Shown: positions 1 through 7,655 of the stretch, piece by piece
Layout: every line of letters starts with the position of its first letter
Numbering within the stretch: position 1 is the stretch's first letter
NCBI GenBank assembly: GCA_030038335.1
Contig: JASHPC010000101.1
Span: 1-10,952 of the forward strand
DNA from: Vulcanimicrobiota bacterium
Lineage (GTDB): Bacteria > Vulcanimicrobiota > Vulcanimicrobiia > Vulcanimicrobiales > Vulcanimicrobiaceae
Reading direction: 5' to 3'
Length of the DNA stretch: 10,952 bases
Translations under genes and position numbers: made by a program
Notes under the pieces: generated by a model
The model's input: the letters and a program-made list of their open reading frames with translations, nothing else
Told to the model about the DNA's origin: nothing
Databases searched by the model: none

Positions 1-738
1 ACGGTCGACGGGATCACCGCGATCCAGATGGACATCAAGGTCACGGGAATCACGATCGACATCATGCGCGAAGCGATGACGGAAGCGAAGAAATCGCGCT
101 TGTTCATCATCGACAAGCTCAAGGAAACGATTGCGGAGCCGCGCTCGGAGCTTTCGAGCTACGCGCCGCGCATGCTGGTGTTGCAGATCAACCCCGACAA
201 GATCAAAGACGTCATCGGACCAGGCGGCAAGGTCATCAACAAGATCATCGCCGACACGGGTGTGGAGAAGATCGACATCGAGGACGACGGCAGCGTCTTC
301 ATCACCTCGCTCGACGGCGAGTCCGGCGACAAGGCGAAAGCGATCGTCGAGTCGATCACAAAGGAGATCGCCGTCGGTGAGACCTACACCGGCAAAGTCA
401 CGCGCATCATCAACATCGGCGCGTTCGTGCAGATCGCTCCCGGCAAGGAGGGACTCGTGCACATTAGCCAACTCGCTCCGCAGCGCGTGGAACGTGTCGA
501 CGACGTCGTCAAAGTCGGCGATGAAGTTCAAGTGAAGGTCGTCGAAATCGACAACCAAGGCCGCATCAACCTCTCGCGTAAAGCGCTGTTGAACGGTGCC
601 TCTGAGAGCGGCGAGCGGCCGCCTCGACGCGAGCACCGCGAACGTCGTGAGAGCGCGTCGCTGCCAACCGGCGTGCCTGGAGCACCGCCGATGCGGCGTC
701 GGCGCCGCCCGCACGGCCGCCACCACGACGAAGAGTAA
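1..738 (+). CDS. pnp: Polyribonucleotide nucleotidyltransferase (PNPase), C-terminal part; 5' end outside window
   Basis: PNPase phosphorolytically degrades RNA 3' to 5' in the cytoplasm. The reading frame is open from base 1, so the gene is cut by the window edge and 245 residues are visible. The fragment starts in the end of the second RNase PH domain: residues 9-13 read QMDIK, whose Asp and Lys correspond to the catalytic Asp492/Lys494 region of the E. coli enzyme. A KH domain follows (about 57-115) with the GPGG loop at 73-76. An S1 RNA-binding domain follows (about 125-195) with the typical GAFV and LVHISQL stretches. The last 45 residues are a low-complexity, Arg-rich tail ending in HHDEE, as is common in PNPases but not conserved. 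The stop is TAA at 736-738. The next gene starts 7 nt downstream, so the two are probably co-transcribed. Confidence 0.97.
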   Translation, partial: TVDGITAIQMDIKVTGITIDIMREAMTEAKKSRLFIIDKLKETIAEPRSELSSYAPRMLVLQINPDKIKDVIGPGGKVINKIIADTGVEKIDIEDDGSVFITSLDGESGDKAKAIVESITKEIAVGETYTGKVTRIINIGAFVQIAPGKEGLVHISQLAPQRVERVDDVVKVGDEVQVKVVEIDNQGRINLSRKALLNGASESGERPPRREHRERRESASLPTGVPGAPPMRRRRRPHGRHHDEE

Positions 739-745
739 CGTAAGC

Positions 746-1591
746 GTGCGCGCAGCGCTCGTCACGGGAGCGTCAACCGGCATCGGATATGCAACCGTGG
801 TCGAGCTGCTGCGCGCGGGCGCCGTCGTCTATGCCGGGGTCCGCAAAGAGAGCGACGCGGCGCACGTGGGCGAGCTCGGGTCGAGCGTCCGTCCACTCAT
901 ACTCGACGTCACGAAGGGCAACGAGATCGCCGCGGCCGCAGAGCGCATTCGAAGCGATGCGGTCGAGCTTGCCGCCGTCGTCGCAAACGCCGGCATTGCG
1001 TTGGGCGGACCGCTCGAATTCGTTCCGCTCGACCGCTTTCGGCATGTGCTCGAAATCAATCTCGTCGGCGCACTTGCCGTCGCGCAAGCGACCTTGCCGC
1101 TCTTGCGAGAGAGCCGCGGGCGACTGCTCTTCGTCGGCTCGATCTCCGGGCGCATAACGCCTCCGTTCGTCGGACCATACGCGGCGTCGAAGGCGGCGCT
1201 TGCGGCTATGACCGATGCATTACGTTTCGAGCTCGATGCGTCGCGTAGCGGCGTGAGCGTTTCTCTTTTCGAGTTCGGAAGCGTGAAGACGCCGATTTGG
1301 GAGAAAGGCACGAACAGCGTCGATCGTCTCGAGTCGCTTGCGTCGCCCGAGCAGACGCGGCTTTACGGCTTTTTGCCCGCCGTCATGCGCAAGAGCCTCG
1401 CAAGCGAAGCGAAGAGCGGCACGGACGTTGCGGTCGTTGCGCGTTTGCTCGCGCGCGTCGCACTCGGAACGAGGCCCCCCCGCGAACGTTACGTCACCGC
1501 GGGCGGCGCTCCCGCGGGAGCGTTCGCGGCAGCGGTGCTCCCGGTACGCGCGCGCGGACGCCTGTTGCGCCGCGTAATGGGTCTGCCTTAG
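746..1591 (+). CDS. Short-chain dehydrogenase/reductase (classical SDR)
   Basis: A 281-aa NAD(P)-dependent oxidoreductase of the classical SDR family. The cofactor motif TGASTGIG lies at residues 7-14 and the NAG motif at 81-83. The catalytic tetrad is complete: N105, S132, Y145 and K149 (YAASK). R33 just after the second beta strand would favour NADP(H), as in many SDRs; this is inferred. The open frame runs back into pnp. I chose the GTG at 746 because the glycine-rich motif then lies at the normal distance from the N terminus, and a purine-rich GAAGAG sits about 10 nt upstream. The gene begins 7 nt after pnp and ends 9 nt before the UbiD-family gene, so it belongs to that operon. The substrate cannot be read from sequence. 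A role in quinone or isoprenoid metabolism is only suggested by position. Confidence 0.93.
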   Translation: MRAALVTGASTGIGYATVVELLRAGAVVYAGVRKESDAAHVGELGSSVRPLILDVTKGNEIAAAAERIRSDAVELAAVVANAGIALGGPLEFVPLDRFRHVLEINLVGALAVAQATLPLLRESRGRLLFVGSISGRITPPFVGPYAASKAALAAMTDALRFELDASRSGVSVSLFEFGSVKTPIWEKGTNSVDRLESLASPEQTRLYGFLPAVMRKSLASEAKSGTDVAVVARLLARVALGTRPPRERYVTAGGAPAGAFAAAVLPVRARGRLLRRVMGLP

Positions 1592-1600
1592 GACGCCCGC

Positions 1601-3088
1601 GTGCCTTTCGAATCGCTTCGCGCGTTCGTCGACGCGCTCGATCGAGCGGGTCAGCTCCGCACCGTGGCGGCACAGGTCGATAGGAGACTCGAAATCGCCG
1701 AGATCACCGATCGCGTCGTGAAAGCCGGCGGCCCTGCGTTGCTCTTTACGAACGTGCGCGGCTCGAAATATCCCGTGCTCACGAACCAGTTCGGCACGCA
1801 TCGTCGCATGGCGATGGCGCTCGACGCGGAGCATCTCAACGAGGTCGGCGCGCGCGTGCGCAAGCTTCTCGACCTTGCGCCACCGGGGTCGTCGATGGGT
1901 GAGAGGCTCGGCGCAGTCATGCGCCTCGCGCCGCTTGCGAACGCAGCGCCGCGCGTCGTACGTGACGGAAGCTGTCAAGATGTCGTCGACCGCGAACCCG
2001 ATCTGCGAAAACTTCCCGTGCTCACGACGTGGCCGCTCGATGCCGGCCCCTTCATAACGCTGCCGCTCGTCATCACGCAAGATCCGAGAACGCAGCGCTT
2101 CAACGTGGGAATGTACCGCATGCAGGTCTACGGACCACGCGAAACCGCCATGCACTGGCAACGTCACAAGCACGGTCGCGCACACGCCGAAGCATGGGGA
2201 GCGCGTATCCCCGTCGCGGTCGCGATCGGGACGGAGCCGGCGCTTACGTACGCCGCAACGGCGCCGCTGCCTCCGATGCTCGACGAGTTCGCATTTGCGG
2301 GGTTGCTGCGCGGGAAGCCCGTCGAGCTCGTCAAAGGCGCGACCATCGATCTCCTCGTTCCGGCGCATGCGGAGTTCGTGCTCGAGGGGTACGTGGACAA
2401 CGAGGATTTGCGAGTGGAAGGACCATTTGGCGATCATACCGGCGTCTATAGTCCCGCCGACGCGTATCCGACGTTTCACGTGACCTGCGTGACGCATCGC
2501 CGGAATCCGATCTACGCTGCGACGCTCGTGGGAAAGCCACCAATGGAAGACGCATGGCTGGGAAAAGCGACCGAACGCATCTTTTTGCCGCTCTTGCAGA
2601 TGGTCGTACCGGAAATCATCGAGATGAATCTTCCGGTCGAGGGCGGCTTTCACAACCTCGCGCTCGTCTCCATCAAGAAGTCGTATCCTGGCCAAGCGAA
2701 GAAAGTCATGAACGCGCTGTGGGGACTAGGGCACATGATGATGCTGACGCGCGTTCTCGTGATCGTCGACGCCGACGTAGACGTTCACAACGTGCGCGAG
2801 ACGGCGTGGTTCGTGCTCAATAACCTCGCGCCCGAGCGAGACGTCGTCATGATGCCGGGACCTGTCGACGACTTGGATCACGGCTCGTATACGGTCGCAT
2901 ACGGAACGAAGATCGGCATTGACGCGACGCGCAAAAGCGCTGCCGAAGGGTACGCTCGCACGTGGCCGCCGGACATGATCATGGATCCGCAGACGCGTGA
3001 GCTCGTCGAGAAGCGCTGGCGTGAGTACGGGCTCGACAGTATCGCCGAGATGCTGCAGCCGGATTCGTGGAGCGGGCAAGGCCCGTGA
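1601..3088 (+). CDS. UbiD-family prenylated-FMN decarboxylase, probable menaquinone biosynthesis decarboxylase (MqnL-like)
   Basis: A 495-aa member of the UbiD family, which decarboxylates aromatic or unsaturated acids using prenylated FMN and Mn2+. Metal/cofactor ligands and the catalytic triad are visible: N168 and R173 in NVGMYR, H191 in HKHG, a likely E242, and E273/D278 in EGPFGDHTG. N168, R173 and H191 fall at the same numbers as in Aspergillus Fdc1. Length is normal for the family. The GTG start has an AGGA 7 nt upstream, overlapping the SDR stop. The stop overlaps the start of the UbiA-family gene (GTGA). That pairing points to menaquinone synthesis, in the futalosine-pathway decarboxylase role called MqnL; classical UbiD (ubiquinone) or an unrelated decarboxylase are alternatives. 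The UbiX-type flavin prenyltransferase it would need is not in the window. Confidence 0.93.
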   Translation: MPFESLRAFVDALDRAGQLRTVAAQVDRRLEIAEITDRVVKAGGPALLFTNVRGSKYPVLTNQFGTHRRMAMALDAEHLNEVGARVRKLLDLAPPGSSMGERLGAVMRLAPLANAAPRVVRDGSCQDVVDREPDLRKLPVLTTWPLDAGPFITLPLVITQDPRTQRFNVGMYRMQVYGPRETAMHWQRHKHGRAHAEAWGARIPVAVAIGTEPALTYAATAPLPPMLDEFAFAGLLRGKPVELVKGATIDLLVPAHAEFVLEGYVDNEDLRVEGPFGDHTGVYSPADAYPTFHVTCVTHRRNPIYAATLVGKPPMEDAWLGKATERIFLPLLQMVVPEIIEMNLPVEGGFHNLALVSIKKSYPGQAKKVMNALWGLGHMMMLTRVLVIVDADVDVHNVRETAWFVLNNLAPERDVVMMPGPVDDLDHGSYTVAYGTKIGIDATRKSAAEGYARTWPPDMIMDPQTRELVEKRWREYGLDSIAEMLQPDSWSGQGP

Positions 3089-3963
3089 CGAACCCCGTTG
3101 CGTTAACCCTTTCGAAGAGCCGGCTCTTTCTGCGCGACATCCGCATCGAGCTCACGCTCTTTGCGCTTCCGTTCGCATATGTCGGCGCGATCGTCGCAGC
3201 ACACGGCGTTCCAACGGGACGTGAGATACTCTGGATTACCCTTGCGGTGCTTGGCGCGCGAACGGCCGCGATGGCGGCAAATCGCTATCTCGATCGCAAG
3301 ATCGACGCTCGAAATCCGCGCACCGCTCGCCGCCCGGTCGCAAGCGGTCTCCTCTCTCCGGCAACGATGGTCTGGGCGGCAGCGATCGGGCTGCTGCTGC
3401 TCGTCATCGCTGCGTGGATGCTCAATCCGCTGTGCGTGAAGCTGCTGCCCGTTGCGGCAGCCGGCGTGCTCCTCTATCCGCTCTGCAAGCGATTTACGTG
3501 GATGACGCACTTCGTGCTCGGCGCGGTCGACGCGCTCGCGCCGCTGGGCGCGTACATCGCGGTCGCAGGCGCCGTCGCTCCCAGCGCCTTGCTGCTCTTC
3601 GCTGCGGTAACGTTGTGGGTCGCTGGGTTCGACGTGATCTACGCGCTCATGGATCTGCCCATCGATCGCGATCAGGATATCCGTTCGATGCCGGCGCGCT
3701 TTGGGGAGAGCCGCACGCGTCCGCTTGCGATCGCGTTGCATCTTCTCGTCGCCGCGTCGCTCGCTGCCGCAGGCGTCTTCTCCGGCGCCCCGTGGCTCTT
3801 CTACGTTGGAGTCGCCGCCGCCGTGGCCGTGCCCGTATACGAAGCCTCGGTACTTCGAAGAGTCGAGAACATCTTCGCCGTCAACGAACGCGTGTTCAAC
3901 GCGAATATGGCCTTCTCGGTCTTCTTCCTCCTCACGACGCTCGCGGGTTTTGCGCTGCGATGA
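3085..3963 (+). CDS. UbiA-family aromatic prenyltransferase, MqnP-like
   Basis: A 292-aa integral membrane prenyltransferase that attaches a polyprenyl chain to an aromatic acid. Both Asp-rich diphosphate-binding motifs are present: N66xxxD70xxxD74 in NRYLDRKID, and D190xxxD194xxxD198 after GFDVIYALM. The sequence ARNPRTARRPVASG and the segment around SMPARFG resemble the 'UbiA_other' group, which includes the futalosine-pathway prenyltransferase MqnP, more than E. coli UbiA. Seven to nine hydrophobic helices are evident. I chose the GTG at 3085, which overlaps the UbiD stop as GTGA and implies translational coupling. An in-frame GTG at 3067 would add six residues. The stop overlaps the next gene's ATG. 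With the decarboxylase upstream it forms a two-step prenylation/decarboxylation unit. The acceptor, probably 1,4-dihydroxy-6-naphthoate, is inferred. Confidence 0.92.
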   Translation: MTNPVALTLSKSRLFLRDIRIELTLFALPFAYVGAIVAAHGVPTGREILWITLAVLGARTAAMAANRYLDRKIDARNPRTARRPVASGLLSPATMVWAAAIGLLLLVIAAWMLNPLCVKLLPVAAAGVLLYPLCKRFTWMTHFVLGAVDALAPLGAYIAVAGAVAPSALLLFAAVTLWVAGFDVIYALMDLPIDRDQDIRSMPARFGESRTRPLAIALHLLVAASLAAAGVFSGAPWLFYVGVAAAVAVPVYEASVLRRVENIFAVNERVFNANMAFSVFFLLTTLAGFALR

Positions 3964-5126
3964 AGCGTACCGCGTTTCTCGCCGGCATCGGCGCGGCAGC
4001 AGCGACCGCGCACGCGGGCGCGCAGGTGCAAAATCCGCTCAATCCCACGCAAATCGCGCGTCAGCTGACGATCGCCGTCAACGTTCCGCTTTCGGGCCCG
4101 CTCGGGCAGTACGGCGCGCAAGTCGTGCAGGGCGTGAAGGCGGCGATCGACGAGACGAATCTCCTCAACGCATTGGGAACCACCGTCTTTGGCGTCCGTC
4201 CACTCGACGATCAAAACAACGAGTCGATCTCCATTGGAAACGTGTCGGTCGCGGCCGCGGATCAGAGCATTCTCGGTATTGTCGGCAACCTCACCGCAGA
4301 CGTAACGATCGAGACCCTGACGCAGTACGCGAACAACAACTTCGCGCTCATCGCACCGACCGTGCACGCAGATGCGCTGACGCAACGAGGCTTTCACAAC
4401 GTCTACCGGCTTCCAACCCGCGACGACGTTGCCGGCAGGCTCTTCGCATCGACGGTCTTTCGCAAGCAGCCTTCTTCTTTCGCTCTTGCGGTCACGCTCG
4501 ACGGAGATTACGGCCCTGATGTCGCGCACGGATTCGTGCAGCAGGTGAAGGCCGATCGCAGAAGCGTCGACGTCGTCACTCTTCCGGCGAACTCCTTCGA
4601 CGCGGCGTCGTCCGCGCGGGCCATCGTCGAACGCTCGCCGGACTATCTCTTCCTTTGCGGAACGCTGACGCAGCTCGGACCGATCGTTCCGGCGCTTCTC
4701 ACTGCCGGATACAACGGGCTTTTCGGCCTGAGCGACGGATTCTTCACGCAAGACACGATCACACAGTACGGCCCGCATCTCAACGGAGCCATCGTCTTTT
4801 CTCCGCTGCCGCCGCTCGACCGCATTCCGAGCATTTTTCAGCAGATGTCTGATTTACGGCGCGAGGTCTCCTCGATTACCGCCGAGGTAGCATACGGATA
4901 CGCCGCGGCGCAGGTCATCATCCAAACCCAACAGCGCACTAATGCGATCAACCGCTATTCCCTGCTACAGGGACTTCAGCTCCAAGGAAGCTTCACGACG
5001 CTCATTGGGCCGTACAGCTTCGACCCGTTCGGCGATCCCATGGTTCCGAATCTCTACTTCTTCAAAATCTCCGACAAGACGTTTACGTATACCGAACCCG
5101 CCGTTCGCAACGGCTTCGTCGTCTAG
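3960..5126 (+). CDS. ABC transporter substrate-binding protein, branched-chain amino acid (LivJ) type fold
   Basis: A 388-aa exported solute-binding protein. The N terminus is a Sec-type signal peptide: K2-R3, a hydrophobic core at about 4-16, and a likely cleavage after AHA at 17-19. The mature part has the type I periplasmic-binding-protein pattern: LTIAVNVPLSGPLGQYG at about 36-52, DDQNN at 83-87 and YRLPTRDD at 149-156, as in LivJ/Peripla_BP_6 proteins. The ATG overlaps the UbiA stop (ATGA), so it is translationally coupled to the prenyltransferase. No permease or ATPase of the Liv type follows, because the operon ends here and the next genes are on the opposite strand. Members of this fold bind amino acids, amides or aromatic acids. 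An aromatic precursor would suit the context, but the ligand is unknown. It may also work without a transporter. Confidence 0.88.
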   Translation: MKRTAFLAGIGAAAATAHAGAQVQNPLNPTQIARQLTIAVNVPLSGPLGQYGAQVVQGVKAAIDETNLLNALGTTVFGVRPLDDQNNESISIGNVSVAAADQSILGIVGNLTADVTIETLTQYANNNFALIAPTVHADALTQRGFHNVYRLPTRDDVAGRLFASTVFRKQPSSFALAVTLDGDYGPDVAHGFVQQVKADRRSVDVVTLPANSFDAASSARAIVERSPDYLFLCGTLTQLGPIVPALLTAGYNGLFGLSDGFFTQDTITQYGPHLNGAIVFSPLPPLDRIPSIFQQMSDLRREVSSITAEVAYGYAAAQVIIQTQQRTNAINRYSLLQGLQLQGSFTTLIGPYSFDPFGDPMVPNLYFFKISDKTFTYTEPAVRNGFVV

Positions 5127-5135
5127 GCGCGGCAT

Positions 5136-5309
5136 CTAGCGCCGGTTGGGAAAGATTTGCGAGTGCTTGTCGCTCGAGACGATCCGCAGTTGCGGCTCCG
5201 CAGTCGCCGCTTTCGTAGGAACCTGCAAGTCGGTGTCTTCAATGGCGATGCTGAATCGCAAGCGCCACGCGCCGAGCGAGAGCGAAAAGTGCGTACCCAA
5301 AATCTCCAT
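5136..5309 (-). CDS. Small uncharacterised protein, last gene of the GntR/ABC operon
   Basis: A 57-codon ORF whose ATG lies one base after the permease stop. A perfect GGAGG at 5316-5320 ends 6 nt before the start, which is the main argument that it is translated. About three quarters of its codons end in G or C, in line with the neighbours. The product begins MEILGTHFSLSLGAW and continues with alternating hydrophobic and polar residues to about residue 25, suggesting two short beta strands. A more polar tail rich in Ser, Thr and Lys follows and ends FPNRR. It has no signal peptide, transmembrane helix or cysteine. I do not recognise a family. An ATG overlapping the permease stop at 5312-5314 opens another frame of about 63 codons, but its Arg/Ser-rich product looks like a shadow. 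Confidence 0.6.
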   Translation of the reverse strand: MEILGTHFSLSLGAWRLRFSIAIEDTDLQVPTKAATAEPQLRIVSSDKHSQIFPNRR

Positions 5310-5310
5310 G

Positions 5311-6354
5311 TCATGCCTCCAGGCGGCGCCATTGAACGAGTGAGAGAGTACAGTACACGATGCACAGCACTGCGAGCGCGACGTCGCGGATTGCCGGGCC
5401 TGCCGAAAGCAAGCCGAACGAGTATCCGACGACACCGCTCGTACCGGCGTCACCGAGGTTCGCGTGCATATATGCGAGAGGATCGAGCATCGTCAGGTAT
5501 CCGAGCACGACGCCGATGGCGTGAAACGGCTGCACGTCGATCGCGGACATCCCCAGAGCGACGCCTGGAAGGACGAGCGCAACGAACCAACCGAGTCCGA
5601 GTACGGCGCCACGGCCACGCTTGAGCGACGCGGAGCACACGGTCAGCAAGTCATACCACGCGAAGGGGACGAGCACGCACAGGACCAGAATCGCCGGCGT
5701 TTGAGCGCTCGCGGTGATGATCGGCAGCTGAAAGAGTGCAATGCAGAGCAGCATGCACAGGATCGTCATCGCCATCGAGGCCAGCATGCCGATCGCATCG
5801 ACGCCGAAGAGCCCGAGCGCGAGACGCTCGCGTGAGATTGGCTTCGTCCAACTGATCTCGAGGTGATTGCCGTTCTCCTTCGCAAGCGGGCCTGCAAGCA
5901 CGGTGCCAACAATCACGGCAGCCCACGACGCGAAAAAGAGCAGCACGTCTGCTGGGATTCCCACGTTCGTGTCGATCTGCACCGAGTGTCCTGACGACGA
6001 TCCGTGGAGCGAATGAATCCCAAGCGTTCCGATCTGTACGTTCGAGTCGCCGCTGTTCTCGATGCCGTTACCGGTGATCGTAATGTTCTTGCGGAGCCAG
6101 CCGTGGTCGTCGATGACGATATGGACGTCGTCGGCGCGATCGTCGATCGTCGTCCGCGTCGTGCCGTCCGCAAGGTGCGTCGTCACGACGTGAGCGCCTG
6201 GTTTGTGCTCCTCGTGCGCGATCCAAGCGTAATAGGTGTTCATCTCGATCGCCGCCACGATGCGAAAGACGACCGCGATCAGGAAGCAGCACGCGAGAAT
6301 GATCCCAAGGATGCGAAGGCAGTTTCGCACGCGAAGCCATTCAACGTAGAACAT
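5311..6354 (-). CDS. ABC-2 type transporter permease with large extracytoplasmic insertion
   Basis: A 347-aa membrane protein with about six to seven predicted helices (roughly 13-36, 134-156, 184-208, 219-240, 249-270, 276-292, 323-341). After the second helix comes AKENGNHLEISWTKPISRER (158-177), the cytoplasmic coupling segment typical of ABC-2 permeases. Between helices 1 and 2 lies a hydrophilic domain of about 97 residues (37-133), rich in Gly, Ser, Asp and His with beta-like alternation; this is unusual for a plain ABC-2 exporter. The ATG is 2 nt after the ATPase stop, with GGAGGG 9 nt upstream (6364-6369), so the two subunits are co-expressed. With the adjacent ATPase and GntR regulator it resembles the Ytr-type envelope stress transporters. 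The substrate is unknown. A peptide antibiotic or cell-wall intermediate is inferred from related systems. Confidence 0.9.
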   Translation of the reverse strand: MFYVEWLRVRNCLRILGIILACCFLIAVVFRIVAAIEMNTYYAWIAHEEHKPGAHVVTTHLADGTTRTTIDDRADDVHIVIDDHGWLRKNITITGNGIENSGDSNVQIGTLGIHSLHGSSSGHSVQIDTNVGIPADVLLFFASWAAVIVGTVLAGPLAKENGNHLEISWTKPISRERLALGLFGVDAIGMLASMAMTILCMLLCIALFQLPIITASAQTPAILVLCVLVPFAWYDLLTVCSASLKRGRGAVLGLGWFVALVLPGVALGMSAIDVQPFHAIGVVLGYLTMLDPLAYMHANLGDAGTSGVVGYSFGLLSAGPAIRDVALAVLCIVYCTLSLVQWRRLEA

Positions 6355-6356
6355 GA

Positions 6357-7259
6357 TTACAAACCCTCCACGACGTCCGCGTTCGCGGACGCCGGAGACA
6401 CGGCATATAAGAAGATATCTTCGAGGTTGAGGTCGATGACCCGCACGCCGGTTCCGCCGGCGGCTTCGAGGCGATGCGCTATGTCTGTCGCGCCGTCGAG
6501 CACGACCACACGAACGATGCGCCCGCTGCGATCGACGCGACCGATGCGTGGATCCCCAGTCAAACCATTAAGCGAGTATGTCTCGTTCGGGAAGATGGCC
6601 TCGACGATCTTGCGATCGGCTTTGAGATCGTCGACCGATCCTTCGAGCGCGAGCCGGCCGTGATCGAGTACCGCGATGCGCTCGGCAGCGCGCTCGACTT
6701 GCCCGATTTGATGCGAGGAAAACAGTACCGTCGCTCCGCGCGCGGCCTCGTTGACCATGAGATTAAGCACGTGACGCTGGTTGACCGGATCGAGGCCGCT
6801 CGTCGGCTCGTCTAAAATGAGCAGATCCGCCTCGCGAGCAAACGCGTTCGCGACGGCGATGGCCGTCTTCATGCCCTTCGAGAGCGAGCGCATGCGCTTG
6901 CGCGAATCGATGCCGAAGGTCGCGATGAGTTCCTTCGCGCGCTCCGCTTTGAAGCGTGAGAAACCGCGGCGATTCATCTCGACGACCTCGCTCACGCGCA
7001 TCCAATCGTAGAGCACGTCGCGCTCCGGAACGTAGACGATGCGCTCGAAGAGCGACGGCGCGAGCGGGCTGCCGTCATAGGTGACGGTGCCGCCGCTCGC
7101 GGCGGCGAGGCCGAGCATGCACTTGAACGTCGTCGTCTTACCGGCGCCGTTCGGGCCGAGCAGTCCGAAGATCGTACCCGTCGGGATCGTGACCGATAGA
7201 TCGTCGACTGCGGCGAACGCGCCGTAGCGTTTACGCAAGTGCGAAATCGTAATATTCAT
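6357..7259 (-). CDS. ABC transporter ATP-binding protein (YtrB/BcrA-like)
   Basis: A 300-aa ATPase that should power the adjacent permease. Walker A GPNGAGKT is at residues 35-42, the signature is LSKGM at 126-130 (in place of LSGGQ), Walker B LLILDEP is at 146-152 with catalytic E151, the D-loop is SGLD, and the switch His is H183. The usual Q-loop Gln appears as Glu (E79 in YVPERD). Both changes are seen in ABC-2-partner ATPases of the YtrB/EcsA kind, so the enzyme is probably active. A C-terminal extension of about 80 residues follows the nucleotide-binding domain, as is common in this group. The ATG overlaps the gntR stop (ATGA), and GGAGGAAAG lies directly upstream, giving strong coupled translation. 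Confidence 0.95.
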   Translation of the reverse strand: MNITISHLRKRYGAFAAVDDLSVTIPTGTIFGLLGPNGAGKTTTFKCMLGLAAASGGTVTYDGSPLAPSLFERIVYVPERDVLYDWMRVSEVVEMNRRGFSRFKAERAKELIATFGIDSRKRMRSLSKGMKTAIAVANAFAREADLLILDEPTSGLDPVNQRHVLNLMVNEAARGATVLFSSHQIGQVERAAERIAVLDHGRLALEGSVDDLKADRKIVEAIFPNETYSLNGLTGDPRIGRVDRSGRIVRVVVLDGATDIAHRLEAAGGTGVRVIDLNLEDIFLYAVSPASANADVVEGL

Positions 7260-7654
7260 CTTTCCTCCGGAAACCAGCGGTCGAGAACCGCGCTGACGAT
7301 CGCGTGCAAGTCCTCGCGTGAAAGGCCCATCGATTTTGCTTCGCGCACGGGACCTTCGAGGGAGCGACGCGCGACATCGGATGCGGCCGCTTTGACTGAC
7401 GACGTAGCTCCGTCGCCTCTGACGAACGAGCCGCGGCCGGGTGCTGTCTCGATGACTCCGTCGCGCTCCAGATCCCGGTACGCACGCGCCACCGTGTTCG
7501 GATTGACCGTGAGGTCGACGGCGAGCTGCTTAACCGTGGGGAGCTGTTCGCCGGCCTGCAGGACGCCCAGCGCCGTCGAGCGTTTTACCTGCTCGACGAT
7601 CTGCTGGTAGATCGGTACGCCGCTACGCGAGTCGACAGTGAGAACGACGGGCAC
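7256..7654 (-). CDS. GntR-family transcriptional regulator, YtrA subfamily
   Basis: A 132-aa winged-helix repressor. The N-terminal GntR domain spans about 12-78: VPIYQQIVEQVK, GEQLPTVKQLAVDL and the recognition helix VNPNTVARAYRDLE, then the wing GRGSFV. Only about 50 residues follow, forming a short helical dimerisation tail. This is the hallmark of the YtrA subfamily, which usually represses its own operon with an ABC transporter. The start is GTG; GAGG lies 7 nt upstream inside a possible hairpin at 7656-7673. The stop overlaps the ATPase start. It lies 20 nt after a small ORF and downstream of a promoter with a palindrome, which is the likely autoregulatory site. The inducing ligand is unknown; in such systems the signal often reflects envelope damage rather than a bound metabolite. 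Confidence 0.93.
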   Translation of the reverse strand: MPVVLTVDSRSGVPIYQQIVEQVKRSTALGVLQAGEQLPTVKQLAVDLTVNPNTVARAYRDLERDGVIETAPGRGSFVRGDGATSSVKAAASDVARRSLEGPVREAKSMGLSREDLHAIVSAVLDRWFPEER

Positions 7655-7655
7655 G

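Noticed and set aside
1220..2695. Long open frame of 491 codons on the minus strand opposite the SDR and UbiD genes.
   Set aside because: Its product is Arg/His-rich low-complexity sequence typical of antisense frames in GC-rich genes; the plus-strand genes have full family motifs.
3414..3959. N-terminal extension of the binding-protein frame back into the UbiA gene.
   Set aside because: The extension is Arg-rich and overlaps UbiA in another frame; the ATG at 3960 starts a proper signal peptide.
3801..4778. 325-codon minus-strand open frame opposite the UbiA and binding-protein genes.
   Set aside because: Arg-rich composition without motifs; fully explained as a shadow of the plus-strand genes.
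5126..5143. Possible bidirectional terminator between the convergent operons (GGCGC, 8-nt loop, GCGCC).
   Set aside because: The stem is only 5 bp, overlaps both stop codons and has no T-tract on either side; too weak to annotate.
5123..5314. Alternative small frame starting at an ATG that overlaps the permease stop (ATGA).
   Set aside because: Arg/Ser-rich product and non-optimal frame; the ATG at 5307-5309 has the better GGAGG spacing and a more protein-like product.
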